From assembly GCA_023512835.1 (NCBI GenBank), contig CM042091.1, forward strand, positions 39,446,107-39,510,106: a DNA stretch of 64,000 nt, given 5' to 3'. The stretch comes from Taxillus chinensis. Taxonomy: Eukaryota; Streptophyta; Magnoliopsida; Santalales; Loranthaceae. The translations under genes were made by a program, and so were the position numbers. Below, piece after piece: positions 24,601-38,010 of the stretch (positions are counted from its first letter, which is position 1; each line of letters begins with the position of its first letter). The notes under the pieces were generated by a model. It made no database searches and was not told where the DNA came from. It saw only the letters and a list, made by a program, of their open reading frames with translations.

Positions 24601-26560
24601 AATAAATATATACTACGATTATTATTGCCTATATATATATAGGTAATTGTGAACACTGATTGTGATTGCCTGATGGTTTCTAAGTTATATATATAAAGTA
24701 TGTAACTAAAATTAACAACACGCATCTAGTCTACTGGTTAATCTTTTATATGCTTGTCCTATCCTCACCTCGTATAATTTAAAAAAACTTTACGTCAGAG
24801 AGATAAAGCAACTTGTCATCCCTACCTAGATCATGATTGTTTTGTATCCCAACTGCAATAATAGTATTCAACCATTGAATGCAAATCAAACGTTATTTAA
24901 GGAAATAATATCTTCACTGTGACAATATTTGGTGCAGATGGACACCATACTATACACATTAACACTGCTAGATGCATATCAATAGCCTTTTAGCACAAAT
25001 CGACAATATTGTAGAAATATTATAAAAAAAAATAGTTGATTTGTAACATGATTTTGATAGGTTATGTACGATTTTGAACTATAATATGATTTGTAATATA
25101 ATTTTAGAAATAAAGGCGATGTGTATACTAGTATGTGATTAGTACGCATGTGTTGATCAACTAACAAAGGCTTGTAATGATATACTAATATTCATCAATT
25201 TAACTTCCAAAAAAAAAATAATTTTACTAATCACATATTCACATCCACACATTATCTCAAAATGTTATTTTATATTTTTTAGCAAACACAATACTTCAGT
25301 TTTTTTATAAATTTCATTTGTATTTTTTTAATTATAATTTTTTAAACAAATCAATCAAACTTTAAACAAGTCAAACAAGTTTTATACAAATAAACTCAAA
25401 ACTCAATTTAAACGAACTAAACCTAAGAGCCCTAACTGAGCTTAATCAACCACGCATCTCTAACTAATCAAACAAGCTTCAATAATATCAAAAGACAATT
25501 TCAATTCGAACTTAGTCAATCAAAATCAAACAAGCTATCAAATATATCAACTTATTTATAGGACTATCTAGAGCCATATAGTTTAGAGTAAAAGATTTTT
25601 ATATGGTAGCTCTCCATTTTCATATTTTGATATAAAAGTAAAGTTTTTATTAATGAAAGTCACAAATACTTCTGTCCTATCACCCGATCCATTCTAAAAT
25701 CTGATTACTCACGCGAACTTTATACACAAATCATAAAATACAAATAATTGATATCCCCATGAAAATGATTATATACATATTCATTAAACACAAATCATAA
25801 CATTATATGTGAATAATTTTCTATATCGACTATATTATACCATATGTGCACAAATCATATCAAATAATAAATGTACCTAAGTATGAATGTCAAATTCAGA
25901 TAAAATATATCTGTGACAAATATCAAAATTGACAACCAAGTCTTCATTTAAAAGAATTAAAGTAAGATAAATAAATTAAAAGATAATAACAAAATTAAAA
26001 TAAATGACACATAATAACTTTATCATTCAATGATTACTTTAACCATCAAATCTTACAATATCCTATTCAATTCTAAAGTTGACACCTAACTAATCAAAAA
26101 GTATAAAATGTAGACAACTTCCATGTAATATAATTAACTAAACATATAGGAATAAAGCACTATTTTAGTGTGGGCTGCGAGAATAGTATCAAATCGAATT
26201 AATGAATACTAAATAATACCTCAAACAAACAAAGGTCAAAGTCAGTCAATGAGAAAAGCTTCGTCGTTGCAAGAAAAACAACCCAAATTACCAACTAAGG
26301 CACTAAATGAATGTTCAGTGATAAAGCAGGTAAGAGTGCAAAGACAGCAAGGAACAACCTACGATGGTATGGAAGGTTCTATGCTCTATTACCTTTGCAA
26401 CCTAAGTCAGTGTTATTTAGCTATAAACTTTGCAGACCACTTTATTCAAAAAAACAGACATAAAATACACTTTGGCAATAGAATTCTGGTTTTTAAAACC
26501 AAAATCTATTTTAAAAACAAGTACACAAACAGGCCGCTAATTGCCTTGAAAATCTATGCG
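21611..26560. other. AT-rich intergenic DNA
   Basis: No gene was recognised. It includes two copies of ATTATTATATGCCCC (about 21950 and 22050), a small inverted-repeat element (22461-22936), a 16-base G run (23645-23660) followed by a GC-rich block with a repeated GCAGCTGCGGTCTAGCGGTAGC (about 23800-23850), and very AT-rich sequence from 24000 to 26200. ORFs here are short and unlike known proteins. Confidence 0.5.
22461..22936. mobile_element. Small MITE-like element with 23-bp terminal inverted repeats
   Basis: ATTATTTTGATAACATGGTG plus TTG at 22461-22483 is the inverse complement of 22914-22936 with one mismatch. No ORF inside (476 bp). A clear target duplication was not seen, so the family is not assigned. 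Confidence 0.55.
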
Positions 26561-27037
26561 TCCTCCAAGATGCACTCAGGTAATTTTGGAATGAATCGCA
26601 GAAAACAGGCTACCAAATTTCAAGAGTCCTGCCCCGCCAAAAGTGTCTAAAAACATTTCTAACGCTAGAACATCTTCCCGCACTAATGTCAACATTGAGA
26701 AATATCTCAAGCGGATTAACATTATATGTGCTGCTACCACCTGTGACCAACAAACAAAAAAATACTCATATGGCTGCTGGCAGGTGAACACAAAAACTGG
26801 AGCATAATCTATAATTTACAACAAGGATGTCAACTGAAAATGGATGAGCTCGAGCCAGTAATTCTTATGCTGTTCCAGGTGTAATAGCAGCAAACCTGAG
26901 CGCAGATTACCAATACAAGTCGTTATTGGCTATTGCAGTTAAACCCAACGTAGAGAATATCAAGATATGCTGTGGATTTCTAACTGTCATAGAAGGAACT
27001 CTTCTTCAATGACTTGACATTAGTCCAAATTTACCTG

Positions 27038-29571
27038 TCACGCATAAGGAGAGGCATAATTAATATTAAAGAGCATGTTCCTGCGAGTGTCCGTCCCCAG
27101 GCGAACTTTGAACTCCTTGCCGATGGATTCCACCCGATCACAACCATCATAATCCATCTCACGAACACAACGCCTTCTCACCTTCTTCAATGTCTCCTTT
27201 GTTGGAGTATATCCTGCAGTTACCTGCCAACCGGAATTCTATAGTCAACAACACATTCATCAGAGCAAAATTTTATTCACCTATCACCTTAATACGGTAC
27301 AAAAAATAGGAAGCAAAAGTTGAAAATACGGGGAAACATGAAATTACCATCTCATCAATCACACAGAGAGCCGCTTTTTGATCGCGATTAATGAGGTGAG
27401 CATCAATAAGCAATGAATATGACTTTGCATTTGGTTTGACGCCCAAACTTGTTAAGTGCTCAAAAACCCTTGAAGCTTCAGGAGTCTGCCATAAAAAGAT
27501 GCCATGTAAAATATCGATAGAAGCAAAACTGTTTCAGCACATGCAACAAGCATGCACAAATGATGCATATGTCATCAGTAATTTGCTACCCGCAGACATT
27601 TTCAATTAATCCTTAAGCAACTAACACACCAAAAACCAATCCCAAGAACAAGAAATAATTTCTCACCAATCTTATTCCAGCCATACGGCAAAACAACCCA
27701 TCAGGGGATAATTTTTGTAACAAAGATCAACATAAGCTATCGCACAAAGGGAAATGGTCACCATAGCTACATACAGGCAATAAATAATGCACAATAGTTG
27801 ATAGTTATAATCAACCATAGAAAAAAATAGGTCCTATTCACAACTACATAAATGGCTATAAATGTGATGTGTTAATTTCTCTTCATGTGTGCGCATGGAG
27901 AATGGAAGGCAGAAGAAAGCAGTTCAAAAACAAAAAACAAAGAAAAAAAAAATCACCTGCTTGAGCCTACCAAATGCACACATTAAAGCATTGTATGAGT
28001 GGATATTAGGTGTCAATTCAAATAAGCCCTTTATTGCCTCAAAAGTTTGGTATGCACGGTTAAGGTCCCATGTGTTTGCACAACCTAGAATAACACAGTT
28101 CAGAGCAGCAACAGATTTATAGGGAGGATCAGCACGACTCAAATTCTCCAGCTGGAAATAAACCTGTGTATAAAAACTAAAGATTAAGCTACATAAAGTT
28201 TTTTAAAAATACAAATAGAAAAGTTATAAAGCCTAGACCAATACAAAGTAACACTATGATCTTATATTTAAATTTCCAGTGGTATAGTATACTGAAACAG
28301 ATTCATGACAGTGCAAAAAAGAAACTATTTGAATTAATGTATGAAACAGGCCTCAGCAGTGAAGAGAAGCCACAATGTGATAATGACAAATTCTAGAGTG
28401 CCTACGCATTAGTTCCCTCCTTTCAACATATATAATCCACATAAAAGATAGTCAAATACAACCACATATGGTGAAGATTTCACAAGCACAAGTATAAACA
28501 GAGGTCGAGCCAAATCAAACAAGCCTTCATTAGCAAAGAAAACAAAAAAAGGGTAAGCATGTCAATAGCAATGCGATCTAATATAAATCTATGCAGTACT
28601 TTTCAAAATAAATAATTTTGATGAATGTACTTTGGATGGATCAAGTCAGATATCAACACTTGTTATGTAATTTAATGGTGTTGTTTGGCATGTTCATTTT
28701 GACCCTTTTTCTAGTACAAACTTGTAATGAGGAAGAAGGGCTGTAAAAATTTTCCTCGGTTGCCATGGCACCACAATGGTAAAAAAGAATTCAAAAGACA
28801 GAGGAAGTAGGAAAACACATTAATCAGATTTTAGCATTATTTCGAATAAAATGAAACAATGATTAAACAGCAATTTGATAATTTAATTCAATGCGGGGAA
28901 AAGCAAAAGATACTCAACTAAGATTTTATCTAGACAACATTGTATGACTAGCCAAAGGCCCAAAGCAGAAAACAATTGTCAACAATAAAATAATAAAAAA
29001 TAAATAATACATACTGCATCCAACGTCTCAAAACCTTTCTTTGAGCATGCCACAACCAGTGGATATAGAGAAGTAAATGGAGAAAAAAGGTCTTCTTCCC
29101 CTTCATTATTGGAATGACCATAAGCAGCCTCAAATTCATGTAGTGTACTAAAGGCCTTCTGTAGAGACCCCAATGAAGCATGAGCATATATCTTCCCAAT
29201 ATAAGTTTCTGGATTAGGGACTTTCATTTTCCGCAAAGAGCGGCGCAGTATTGCCCACGATGCATCTAGAAGCGTGGAATTGTAGGTTCTCCCAGCAGTT
29301 CCAAGGGCTAAAACAACAAGTCCTTCATCTACAGAAAGCAGAGTTTGTGGCCTAGAATTCTCACCCTTGGCAATCCATTTAGCCAAGAATTCAAGAGCAT
29401 AGAAGGCTAACTTGCTATTATCCGCATGCATTGCAACGTCAGCAATGTAGTGGCACATGCCCCAACTTGGACATAGAGCTTTGTTCTGATCCATTGTCTG
29501 ATCACCACCAAGGGAAACCATGAATAAAACAGAAACCCATATATATGCACCTCTAAAGATCCAACAGAATC

Positions 29572-29622
<51 letters not shown>

Positions 29623-30863
29623 GAGTACTAGTAGGCAGAGGAGGAGTATGTACCTTGCACTTCCCAATAATCGATACCAACGTATCCAGACTTCCCTTCT
29701 TAACACAGCTTTTCACACATTCATAAAAAACCTTCATTGACATCATATAGCCAGACTTCAGACTCAAGTCTATATACTTAAATGCGGAATTAATCTGGTC
29801 CGACTGAAACAGCATGCCAATGACTAAATTATATGATTCATCATCAGGCTGAGCTTCTTTCCCAGATAGCAGCATCCTGACAATAATAAATTGAATTTCA
29901 AATCAACATAAACAAAGCCTGTGTCGTGTTTTTAGCAAGCACAAAGAAAACTCTTTTTCTTTTTCTTTTTGTTCTCTCGAGGCGATACTGTCCATGTTTA
30001 TACTTCCCGCCCTAGTTTAAATTTCCAGCCCACATATAATTAATGATTTTAGGCCTACCAAGACAGTGAAGATATCTTCATTCATTAATAGCATGTATTA
30101 TTCAAACACTAAACGACATATGAGCAACAATCAGGCCTCCTTAACGGCGTGGAACGAAGGAAGAAACCAAAAAAAGGCAATAATTTCGGGCTAACCGTTC
30201 AAGCAATTGCTCAGCGGCCAGAGTCTCCCCGGCCTCATACATTGACTTAAGCACCAAATTAAAGGAGGCCGTGTTTGGATCTACGTAATAACCCTTCATT
30301 TGATCCACAAGATCAATCATCTCAGCAGGCGACGCACGCGTCATGAGGTGGGCCCTCAAGTAATGATTATACAAATTGACGTCAGGCTTGTTGGGTTTCC
30401 CGTTCTTGTCCAGAGATCGGATCCAATAATCGAACAGCTGCTTAATGTCCAACCACTGCTGCGTCGTCATCCAATCCGCGAACGTGTTCATCAGGCTCTG
30501 CAGGTCCAGGTTCTGCGTCATGGCCTGGATCCGAAACGACGTCGAGGAGTGGTCGGAGAAGCCCAGGGAAATGAGGGAATGGGAGAGGGCCGGGTTGCTG
30601 TGGTGGGTAGGGTTAGGGTTAGGGTTAGGGTTAGGGCTTCGCCAGTTCTCGTCATAGAGGGGGCTTCCGGTGGCAGGGTTCGGTGGGAGGGACGCCGACG
30701 CCGATTCCGATTCCGATGGAGGAGGCGGCGGAAGGGGAGGGTGCTGTTCGTCGGCTACCTGGGCCTCCTGGGATAGGAAGGTGTGGGTGGTGACGCTCCT
30801 CAGGGAATCGCGGTTCATGGATTTGAATCCCAGGAGGGTTCGAGTCCTGGCGAGTATCGCCAT
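27038..30863 (-). CDS. Pentatricopeptide-repeat protein, At1g26460-like, predicted mitochondrial
   Basis: Six coding exons on the minus strand: 30863-30196, 29876-29654, 29497-29015, 28163-27957, 27485-27348, 27223-27038. All introns have GT/AG ends and all phases join, giving 634 residues, close to the ~630 I recall for Arabidopsis At1g26460. The N-terminus (MAILARTRTLLGFKSMNRD) is Arg- and Ser-rich without early acidic residues, as in a mitochondrial presequence. A low-complexity Pro/Ser/Asn linker follows, then PPR-type helices such as PDVNLYNHYLRAHL, DPNTASFNLVLKSMYEAGE, PDDESYNLVIGMLFQSDQ, TPNIHSYNALMCAFGRLKQ and KPNAKSYSLLIDAHL. PPR proteins usually bind organellar RNA; the target here is unknown. 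No breaks were seen, and the end (NYASPYA) is clean. Confidence 0.93.
29571..29622. repeat. (TAA)n microsatellite in PPR intron 2
   Basis: About 17 trinucleotide units lie in the intron between the second and third coding exons (29498-29653). Confidence 0.9.
30606..30637. repeat. (TTAGGG)4-like hexamer array inside the PPR coding region
   Basis: GGTTAG units repeat about four times. On the coding strand they encode the Pro-Asn repeats of the linker after the presequence. The hexamer equals the vertebrate-type telomere unit, not the seven-base plant unit. Confidence 0.85.
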
Positions 30864-33162
30864 TGCTGAGGGTTAGCGTGGAAGCTTTTGAGAGTGTCTA
30901 TGGAGACGGTGCGAGCCAAGACACAGACCATACACAGTGACGAGGAGGAATGGTATGGAATGATGATACGTGAACAACAACGTTGTTAGGGCTTTGGTCG
31001 TTTTAGGGGCAGTTCGGGTATTGTGTCGAAACATGAGAGCCTTGTTTTCTTATCGGCCCAAGGGTCCAGTGACTGAATATTGATTCCCATTGTAATGGGT
31101 TAAAACGAGATGTGGTCAGGCCCTCGCATTTTATAATAACGCTTGAGGAACGAGCAAGCCCAAGCCATACATATCCATCACCCAAAAATAAAAACTAAAA
31201 ATCAAAAAAAATCTATTATACTTTCCCCCACGTTAGCCCCAACTTCTAAGACCATCTCCAACCCATAACTTTAATATAATGCAATTTCTACATCAAAATA
31301 GTATTTTTTACATTATCTTTTTTTTCATCTTCAACCCATTACACTAAATCATACTCTATAAAGTATATTCTAAAGAATATTCTTATTACTTATCCTTTTT
31401 AATTATTTCTACCGTTGTCGGCGATATGAATCTGAGAGTTGCGGCAGCGACGAAAATGACTTGTAATGCCCACTAAGGATAAGGATTAGCCACTAAAGTC
31501 TCGCTAGGATAAAAAACTTTTAGTTAAAGACATTGTATACATATCATATAATGAAAAGATTATTCTAAAACTTACTAATTTATTTATATAGCTTATATAG
31601 GGGCATGAATTTTGGGTGGGGGCGGTGATAGGTGGGCAAATCTTTAATTCATGAGCCAGTGTTGGGTGAAAAAGTCATGATAGGCAAACAAAGCTACAAT
31701 TTGTGGACACATATAATGGTAGATGATATATTCATGATAGATAACTATATAATTTGTGGACACATATCAATTGGGTTACCTTTGGGTCCATACTTCTTTT
31801 GTATCCCTTTTACTTAACTATTTGCTTGTATTGTTATATTATTGTACATTATGTAAAGATTTATGTCTAGGGTTAGTAAATAGTTAGTCACATGTGGCAA
31901 GAGGAAGTTATTGGGATTTTAGTTCACTATTGATTTAACTTGTTAAAATAGGAATATTTTAGAAAAATAAATATTTAGATGATGATATACCCGATCATTT
32001 TGATTGTAAGAGAGCTTGATTATTAAATTATTTGAATTAAAAGAAAATGAACGCAAATAATTAAAATAGAACTTGTAGAATTGGCTTCTCTCCATGAGAA
32101 TGGAATACATACATATGATGCAAAGGGGGGGGGGGGGGGGGGGGAAGGAGAAGGATTTGCCAAAGCCATCACTTTTGACACCATCACAACATCATTATCA
32201 TCATCATGTTTTTTCTTAGAATCAAGAGGTAGGAGTTCCTTATCCAACTTTTTCCTTTGTGTATTACCTTGTGTTTTTGAGTTGAAATTGATAGATCGGG
32301 AAATTGATAAATAGGTGATTCAATTACATGATTTAGGTCATAATTAATTTTTTATTGTTATATTATACCATGTTATGTGTGTAATTTGAAGGGATTGGGA
32401 GTTAGGGCTTTAAATTATAAAAATTGAGGTTTTATGTGAAATTAATTATTTAGAAACATGTTTGTAGTTATTTTGGCCTTAAAATGGACCAAAGATGTTA
32501 TGCATGTTGCTTTGTGGTTTTTTTGGTGGTGTTTTAGGTAAAAACTAACCCAAAATCAAGTTTGGAACATTCTTTCCAACATTATTGTTGGATCATAGAT
32601 TTAATTAAACCAAACAAATTTATTGAAAATTATTTGAAGAAGAAAAGATTAGTTCAAAAGAAGTCAAGTAAAGTTAACTATAATAAACTTTAGGAGGGCA
32701 TCGACAAAAGTCAACACCATATTGATAGGGGTTAATGAAAGTCAAAGGTAGCCAAGGCTATAATATCCTGTACACAAAATAAGATGGGAGATAGCTTGTA
32801 TTTGAGAATGAGGATATCATTTTGATGTAATGGATGAAGATTTAGTCATTTTGACTATAATTTGGTTTTATTTGAGGTCGAGATGATTCATATGTATTAT
32901 GGTAATATCCTGTGGTGAATTAAAAGGTAAATTATTTAATATATTTGCTTAAGGATTTACTAATATTACCATTTAACATAAATTCATGGTTTTAATAATA
33001 AAGGGCTTTTTTTTGTATTTTTACTATGGCTTGAAAGAGGAGTTTAGTGTACTTAGGAAACCTCGTGTAAGGGGTATTGCTAGGTAAGAAATCAAAATTA
33101 AATGGAAACTAGACTCTTGGAGAGGGGTGGGATGCCTCTATAAATAGGAAGGTCACTTTAAG
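30864..33162. other. Intergenic, upstream of the PPR gene
   Basis: No gene seen. The first few hundred bases should hold the PPR promoter and 5' UTR. A 20-base G run lies at 32125-32144. A repeated GTGGACACATATAATGG-like sequence occurs near 31700 and 31755. Confidence 0.4.
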
Positions 33163-34746
33163 TGTAACGCCCCCCAAATTTGGACCTCCAAACCGGGTGC
33201 GTTAGCGGAAATTAAATATACAAATTTTATATCAATTTCAAACTATTACTTATTTCATCAAACAAATCATTCTTATTACAATTTCAATCCAAGGTCTTTA
33301 AGGTTTAGGGGTTTAGAGACTAAGTGTTCTTAACCCATTATTACATAACAAAGCACACAAGTAACCAAACTTAATAAATCTTTAAAATTTCAAACAACTT
33401 TATTTCCAAGCACTTCTTGACTCCTTATCCTAGTTTCTCCATTTCTTTAATTACCTAGGGTTGGAAAAGAAATCATAAAAAGGGTGGGCTCAAATAGCCT
33501 AATAAGGGTAAACATAAGTGGGTAAGAAAAATCATGAAGATATTGAACATAAGAAATACCATATAACATTTGCTTATAATACATGATCAACATTTCACAA
33601 GGGAATTATAACATGGAAGATTATGTTTGGACATCATATCATAACATCATGATCCAGGTTAACTACCCAGATACCATATCATAACATAACATATTATCAG
33701 CTGGATTGACACTCTCCAGTGATGTTCTTTACTCAATGCATTGGAGGTCTTTTTGGAACCACTCATCATAAACTTACTTTGTCCAAACATAAGAGGTTAT
33801 AACAACTTTAACATACATAACATGAGACATATCATATAATTCCAATAAAACATTCAAGGTTAACAAGGATAACCACGAATATTAAAATGGTTATCTACCC
33901 CAATCAATAGCATAGATTATCAAGAGAGAGATTAAAAAGAGACTAATGTTCTCAACAATAAAAATGAAATTAGGAGAATAAGAAACATAAAACTCTTCCA
34001 ATAATAAGTTCAAATAAAACAAGATAAAGAGGAAAAGAATGTGAGAAAGAAGAAAAGAAAAAACCCTTATAATAATAATAAAATATAGACTATAATGAAA
34101 AAGAAAAAAGGGGATGAGAAAACCCTTACGATCCGTTTGTCGTTCTCCGCGTCCTAAACCTTAAAAAATATCAAAACACTAAATTAGCATTAATGCTTGA
34201 AAAGTTCAATATCACACATATCTCTTTCATTTTTTTTTCTTTCTTTTATATCATACTTTAACTTATATCTTTTAATAGGCATACCGTGCTTGTGGGGTTG
34301 AATATTAATTTGGGTTCCCACTTCTATTGTGGTTCCATCTCCTATTTCGATCCCATGCATCGTAAGCCTTGAGTTGTGCAATAACTATATTATATGCCTT
34401 GAGAGTTTTTGAATAAGATTTACTTTTTGTATTGGGTGAACCGAAAAGATGTTCGATAAGCCTATTTTCCTACATGTCTTCCAGCTTAACCATGATGGGA
34501 TATTAGACATGGGTGTAAAGGGAAGATCTAGAGGAGATATGGATAGGGGTAGTTGTGAGGTTGAAGCACTAGCAATCGGGGTTGTGGAAGAAGAAGGGTG
34601 ATTATCGGGGGAATTCATTATGGAAGTTGTTCATTACGATCCTCCGCTATCTAGAAAAATAAAAATATTAAGTTAATATTATCGTATTTTCACTTTAATT
34701 ATATAATGAAAATACTATGATGGAATAACATATTTTAAATAATTAC

Positions 34747-34785
<39 letters not shown>

Positions 34786-35725
34786 GGCAATGCCAACCAT
34801 GCATGTATATACGAGGTGGTATAACCAACCATATAAATAACATATGTGAAGTGGTAAAACCAACCATGTAAATAATATCTATGATGTGATAAAACCAACC
34901 ATGAATATAGTATATATGAGGTGGTAAAACCAGCCATATAGATCTACATAATAAATAAGAGTAACTACAAAATTTCAAAATCTTGAGTATTACCTTTCGT
35001 AGAACTTCAACGCTTGGTAAGTACAAAAAACAAAAGAGTGTTTGAGTAGAGTATTTGGGGTGTTAAGAGGGCTTAAGGGAGTGTTTTTAGAGTAAAATTT
35101 CGTGGTATGGCTTGAGGGAACTTGTGCATTAAGAGGGGAGGCAAAACACTTCTTATATAGGGCAAGGGTGGTGGTAGGTGGTAAGTAAAACTTTTGTCCT
35201 TAATACCTTATTTTCTTCCCTAATTTTCTCCTTTTCCAATCATTTGATTCTTATCACATTATTATCTATCACGTGGCCCCCTTGTTTCCCCCATTTTGAA
35301 TTTTTTAGATTTGTTTGACTTTGAAGGTTCTTTTGGTCACAAAAGTCATATGGGTGCATAGCCTACTATTTCGACTATAACTTTCTAGATTCTTCATTAA
35401 ATTAAATAAGGCCAACTGGGCTGGATTCCTAACTTAATTATCTAAATTTTGAGACCAATTTCAAATCTATTGGACTTGTATATCAAAAGTTATTGGGTTT
35501 TGAAGTGAGACTAGAAATTTTGGCGTGCTACTAGACCTTTGTGCACTGTTTAATTTGTTTCTCCTAATGGGCTGATCCAATGAGTCTAAAATTTTAACCA
35601 AAGATATATAACTAGCTTTGGAGCACGTTTTAAAAATATCAAGTCGTTTGGAGCTACATAATTTCAAGGAAAATTCAAAGCAAGGACAGTTTCCAATTAT
35701 CTTGGGCAGCAGAACACAGGTTACA
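33163..35725 (-). mobile_element. Probable degenerate gypsy-type LTR
   Basis: Plus-strand left end TGTAACGCCCCCCAAATTTGG and right end CAGGTTACA give TG...CA bounds. General layout matches the Tekay-like LTRs at 59042 and 61401: similar left end, tandem-repeat interior, and a minus-strand TATA box (CTTATATAGGG on the plus strand, about 35153) some 550 bp from the right end. The flanking pentamers do not match and no polypurine tract adjoins, so it may be an old solo LTR. The boundaries are approximate. Confidence 0.45.
34750..34960. repeat. (AT)n run plus ~37-bp degenerate tandem repeats
   Basis: After an AT dinucleotide run (about 34750-34780), a unit of the form GAGGTGGTAAAACCAACCAT plus AT-rich spacer is repeated about five times. 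Confidence 0.75.
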
Positions 35726-37113
35726 AGCTCTACCGAGATTCATTAGAATACGCATGCAACACTTTCAAATAGAACAAGACCCGCATCAAGATGACCAACG
35801 ATAATACCTCAAAAACTTGCATCAAGATGTCTTTATAGATTTGCTTTTGTCTATCACGGTCTGATTGCCCACTTCCAGCCGGCCAAATTTCCCAACAGTA
35901 GCATCACTAACAGAGACGGGCCAGATTTCTGAAGAACTAAATTTCTTTAACATTGGTACAAGACCACTGCTCGGGAAGGGAGAAAATCAAAATGCGGTCA
36001 TTAAATTCCTAACAAAAAATGTACAAAGAACAAAAGTAAAGGACAAGGAAAATGGTATATTAAAGACTGAGTATTACATACTGAAAAACAAACCCAAGGA
36101 GTGGCATACCAGGTTGGAAACCATTAAAAGAAAACAAACACAATGGAGACTAGAATCTCATTTATATGTATTACCACATGGGAATCTTGAATATACAATG
36201 AAGCCACTGGAATTGCCTTCTTTTCTGAGTTCAACACAATGGAGACTGTGGATTGGATGATGCATCTGAGAGGGAACAAAATGAAAAAAAAAAACTCAAT
36301 TAGCACAAATGTATCCAGTATCAACAGTAGCAGTCTCCTAACTCCCATCAAAATTAATTACCAGAATAGTGTTTTGATATTTTTTGTTAATTCTAAAACA
36401 TAGGTTTATGATGCAATAGTTGGTTGCAAAACATACCAAGAGCGGGGTTGCAAAACTATATCCTTTCGAAGGGTTTTCTGTCATACCTAGAATGAAGGAA
36501 GATGTTATTGGTAGAACAAATATATCCATTTCAATCGTGAAAGTAAAGTTTTCAGTGTGGAGTGTAGAATTTCACCTGACATGTATTGGTAGAAGTTATT
36601 TTGAGGAACACATACCCATAAACCCAAAAGGCCCTCTGGCCCTTCAATAATACAAACCAGAAGCTTACCAACGTATATAACAGAGAAAAGAAAAACATAT
36701 TCACTTAAAAGAAAGTTACAATGTTTTTTTTTTGAAGAGGACACTTCTACATCAAAATTTCACCTCCACATAAGTTAACAATTAAACAAGCAGAAAGCTC
36801 ACAACAACTACACATAGTTAACTAAATAATTCACAACCTCTTTAAAAATATTATCACGTTGAAAAAATGCAGCTGCAACACAATGTTGGGAAAATTTGTT
36901 TGCTTCTCCACTTCCATGTTCTGATGAAATAAAAATATATATAAAAAGCATGGTAGGGGTGAGTGATGTCAGAAATAACATGAATGACAATGTTTTCAAT
37001 GTACAACAAGGGTCTTAATTGCTACAACCAATAATACAAGTGAAGAATAAGATTACAGTTGAAATTTTAATACCTGTAATTTTAATGCATCTCTACCCGA
37101 ATGATGTTACAAA
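35726..37113. other. Region beyond the CACTA gene, left CACTA terminus not found
   Basis: No protein family was recognised in either strand. The CACTA element should end here or further left with CACTACTACAAAA on the plus strand, but no such sequence and no GCGTCGTT subterminal repeats were seen. The ORF at 35865-36260 has no recognisable domain. Confidence 0.35.
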
Positions 37114-37308
37114 TCACATATGATCCCATATGAATGCAATAAGTTCACTTCGCACTTCATTGATCATTGTTGTGTTGTATGGTTTGGTATTGTGAAACTA
37201 AAAGTAGTTTTTTTTTCAATATAAGTCAATACAAGTTTCCATTAATGATATCTACAAAAGCTACAAGTTAATGAGTTTATAGTGTGACTCACCAATGAAG
37301 TAAGGTGT

Positions 37309-37313
37309 GTTCC
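37309..37313. other. Target-site duplication GTTCC, left copy
   Basis: GTTCC directly precedes TGATGGTCCC at 37314; it matches the right copy at 43201-43205. Five bases is the usual duplication for LTR retrotransposon integrases. Confidence 0.9.
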
Positions 37314-37531
37314 TGATGGTCCCTTGGAGCCTAAAGGGGGGGGGGGTGAATAGGCTCTTATTCGAACTCTTTCTTTTCTCTTGAGACACAAAGACTTATC
37401 TAGTTTAAGTGATAGAATCACTGCGGAAGATAACCAGATAGTGGAAGTATTTTGTTTTATTATCACAAGGTGATTACAACAAAATAGAAGCAAACACTCT
37501 CTTACACTCTGTTTACAACAATGAACTCACA
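37314..37531. repeat. Terminal inverted repeat, left arm (native U5 end)
   Basis: 218 bp that form the true end of the LTR. Inverse complement of 42986-43200 apart from a G-run difference and one base near the inner edge (about 37523). Confidence 0.92.
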
Positions 37532-38010
37532 CACTAGCCAAGTTCCTTTTCTATTTTTACCCGCCTGAGCACACCCTAACATGAAGTATAAGTATGAATA
37601 TTTATACAAAACATTCCTAAGAGACAACCTTGGAACTTGAAGTTCCGGAATGCGTTCCGCACTAACTATCCCTCGTGTCATCTGCCTTGACTTGCTGCGG
37701 TTTGTGGAGCTCAAGATCTTGGATTTGAAGAGTATAAGTGTCTTTGTGAGTTCCGAGATACAATTAAGGTTGTGTCCACATATCCGGATGATCCACGTGT
37801 AAGATTCTTCTTGTTCTAAATGCATTCGTCTTACATCGGGACAGACGAGCCGATAACTTTAAATGCGGTTTTGTTGGAGCGGTGTCTTCTTGGTCCGGTG
37901 TAATTTTCCTTACTCCGTAGTTAATGAAGCTCGGAACCTTACTCCGTGTCAGTGGTTGCTTACTCCGTATCTATTCGATCTTTGGAATCCTTAGTCCGTG
38001 TCGCTTTTCC

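Noticed and set aside
30300..30776. Plus-strand 158-residue Arg-rich ORF
   Set aside because: Shadow of PPR exon 1 on the opposite strand.
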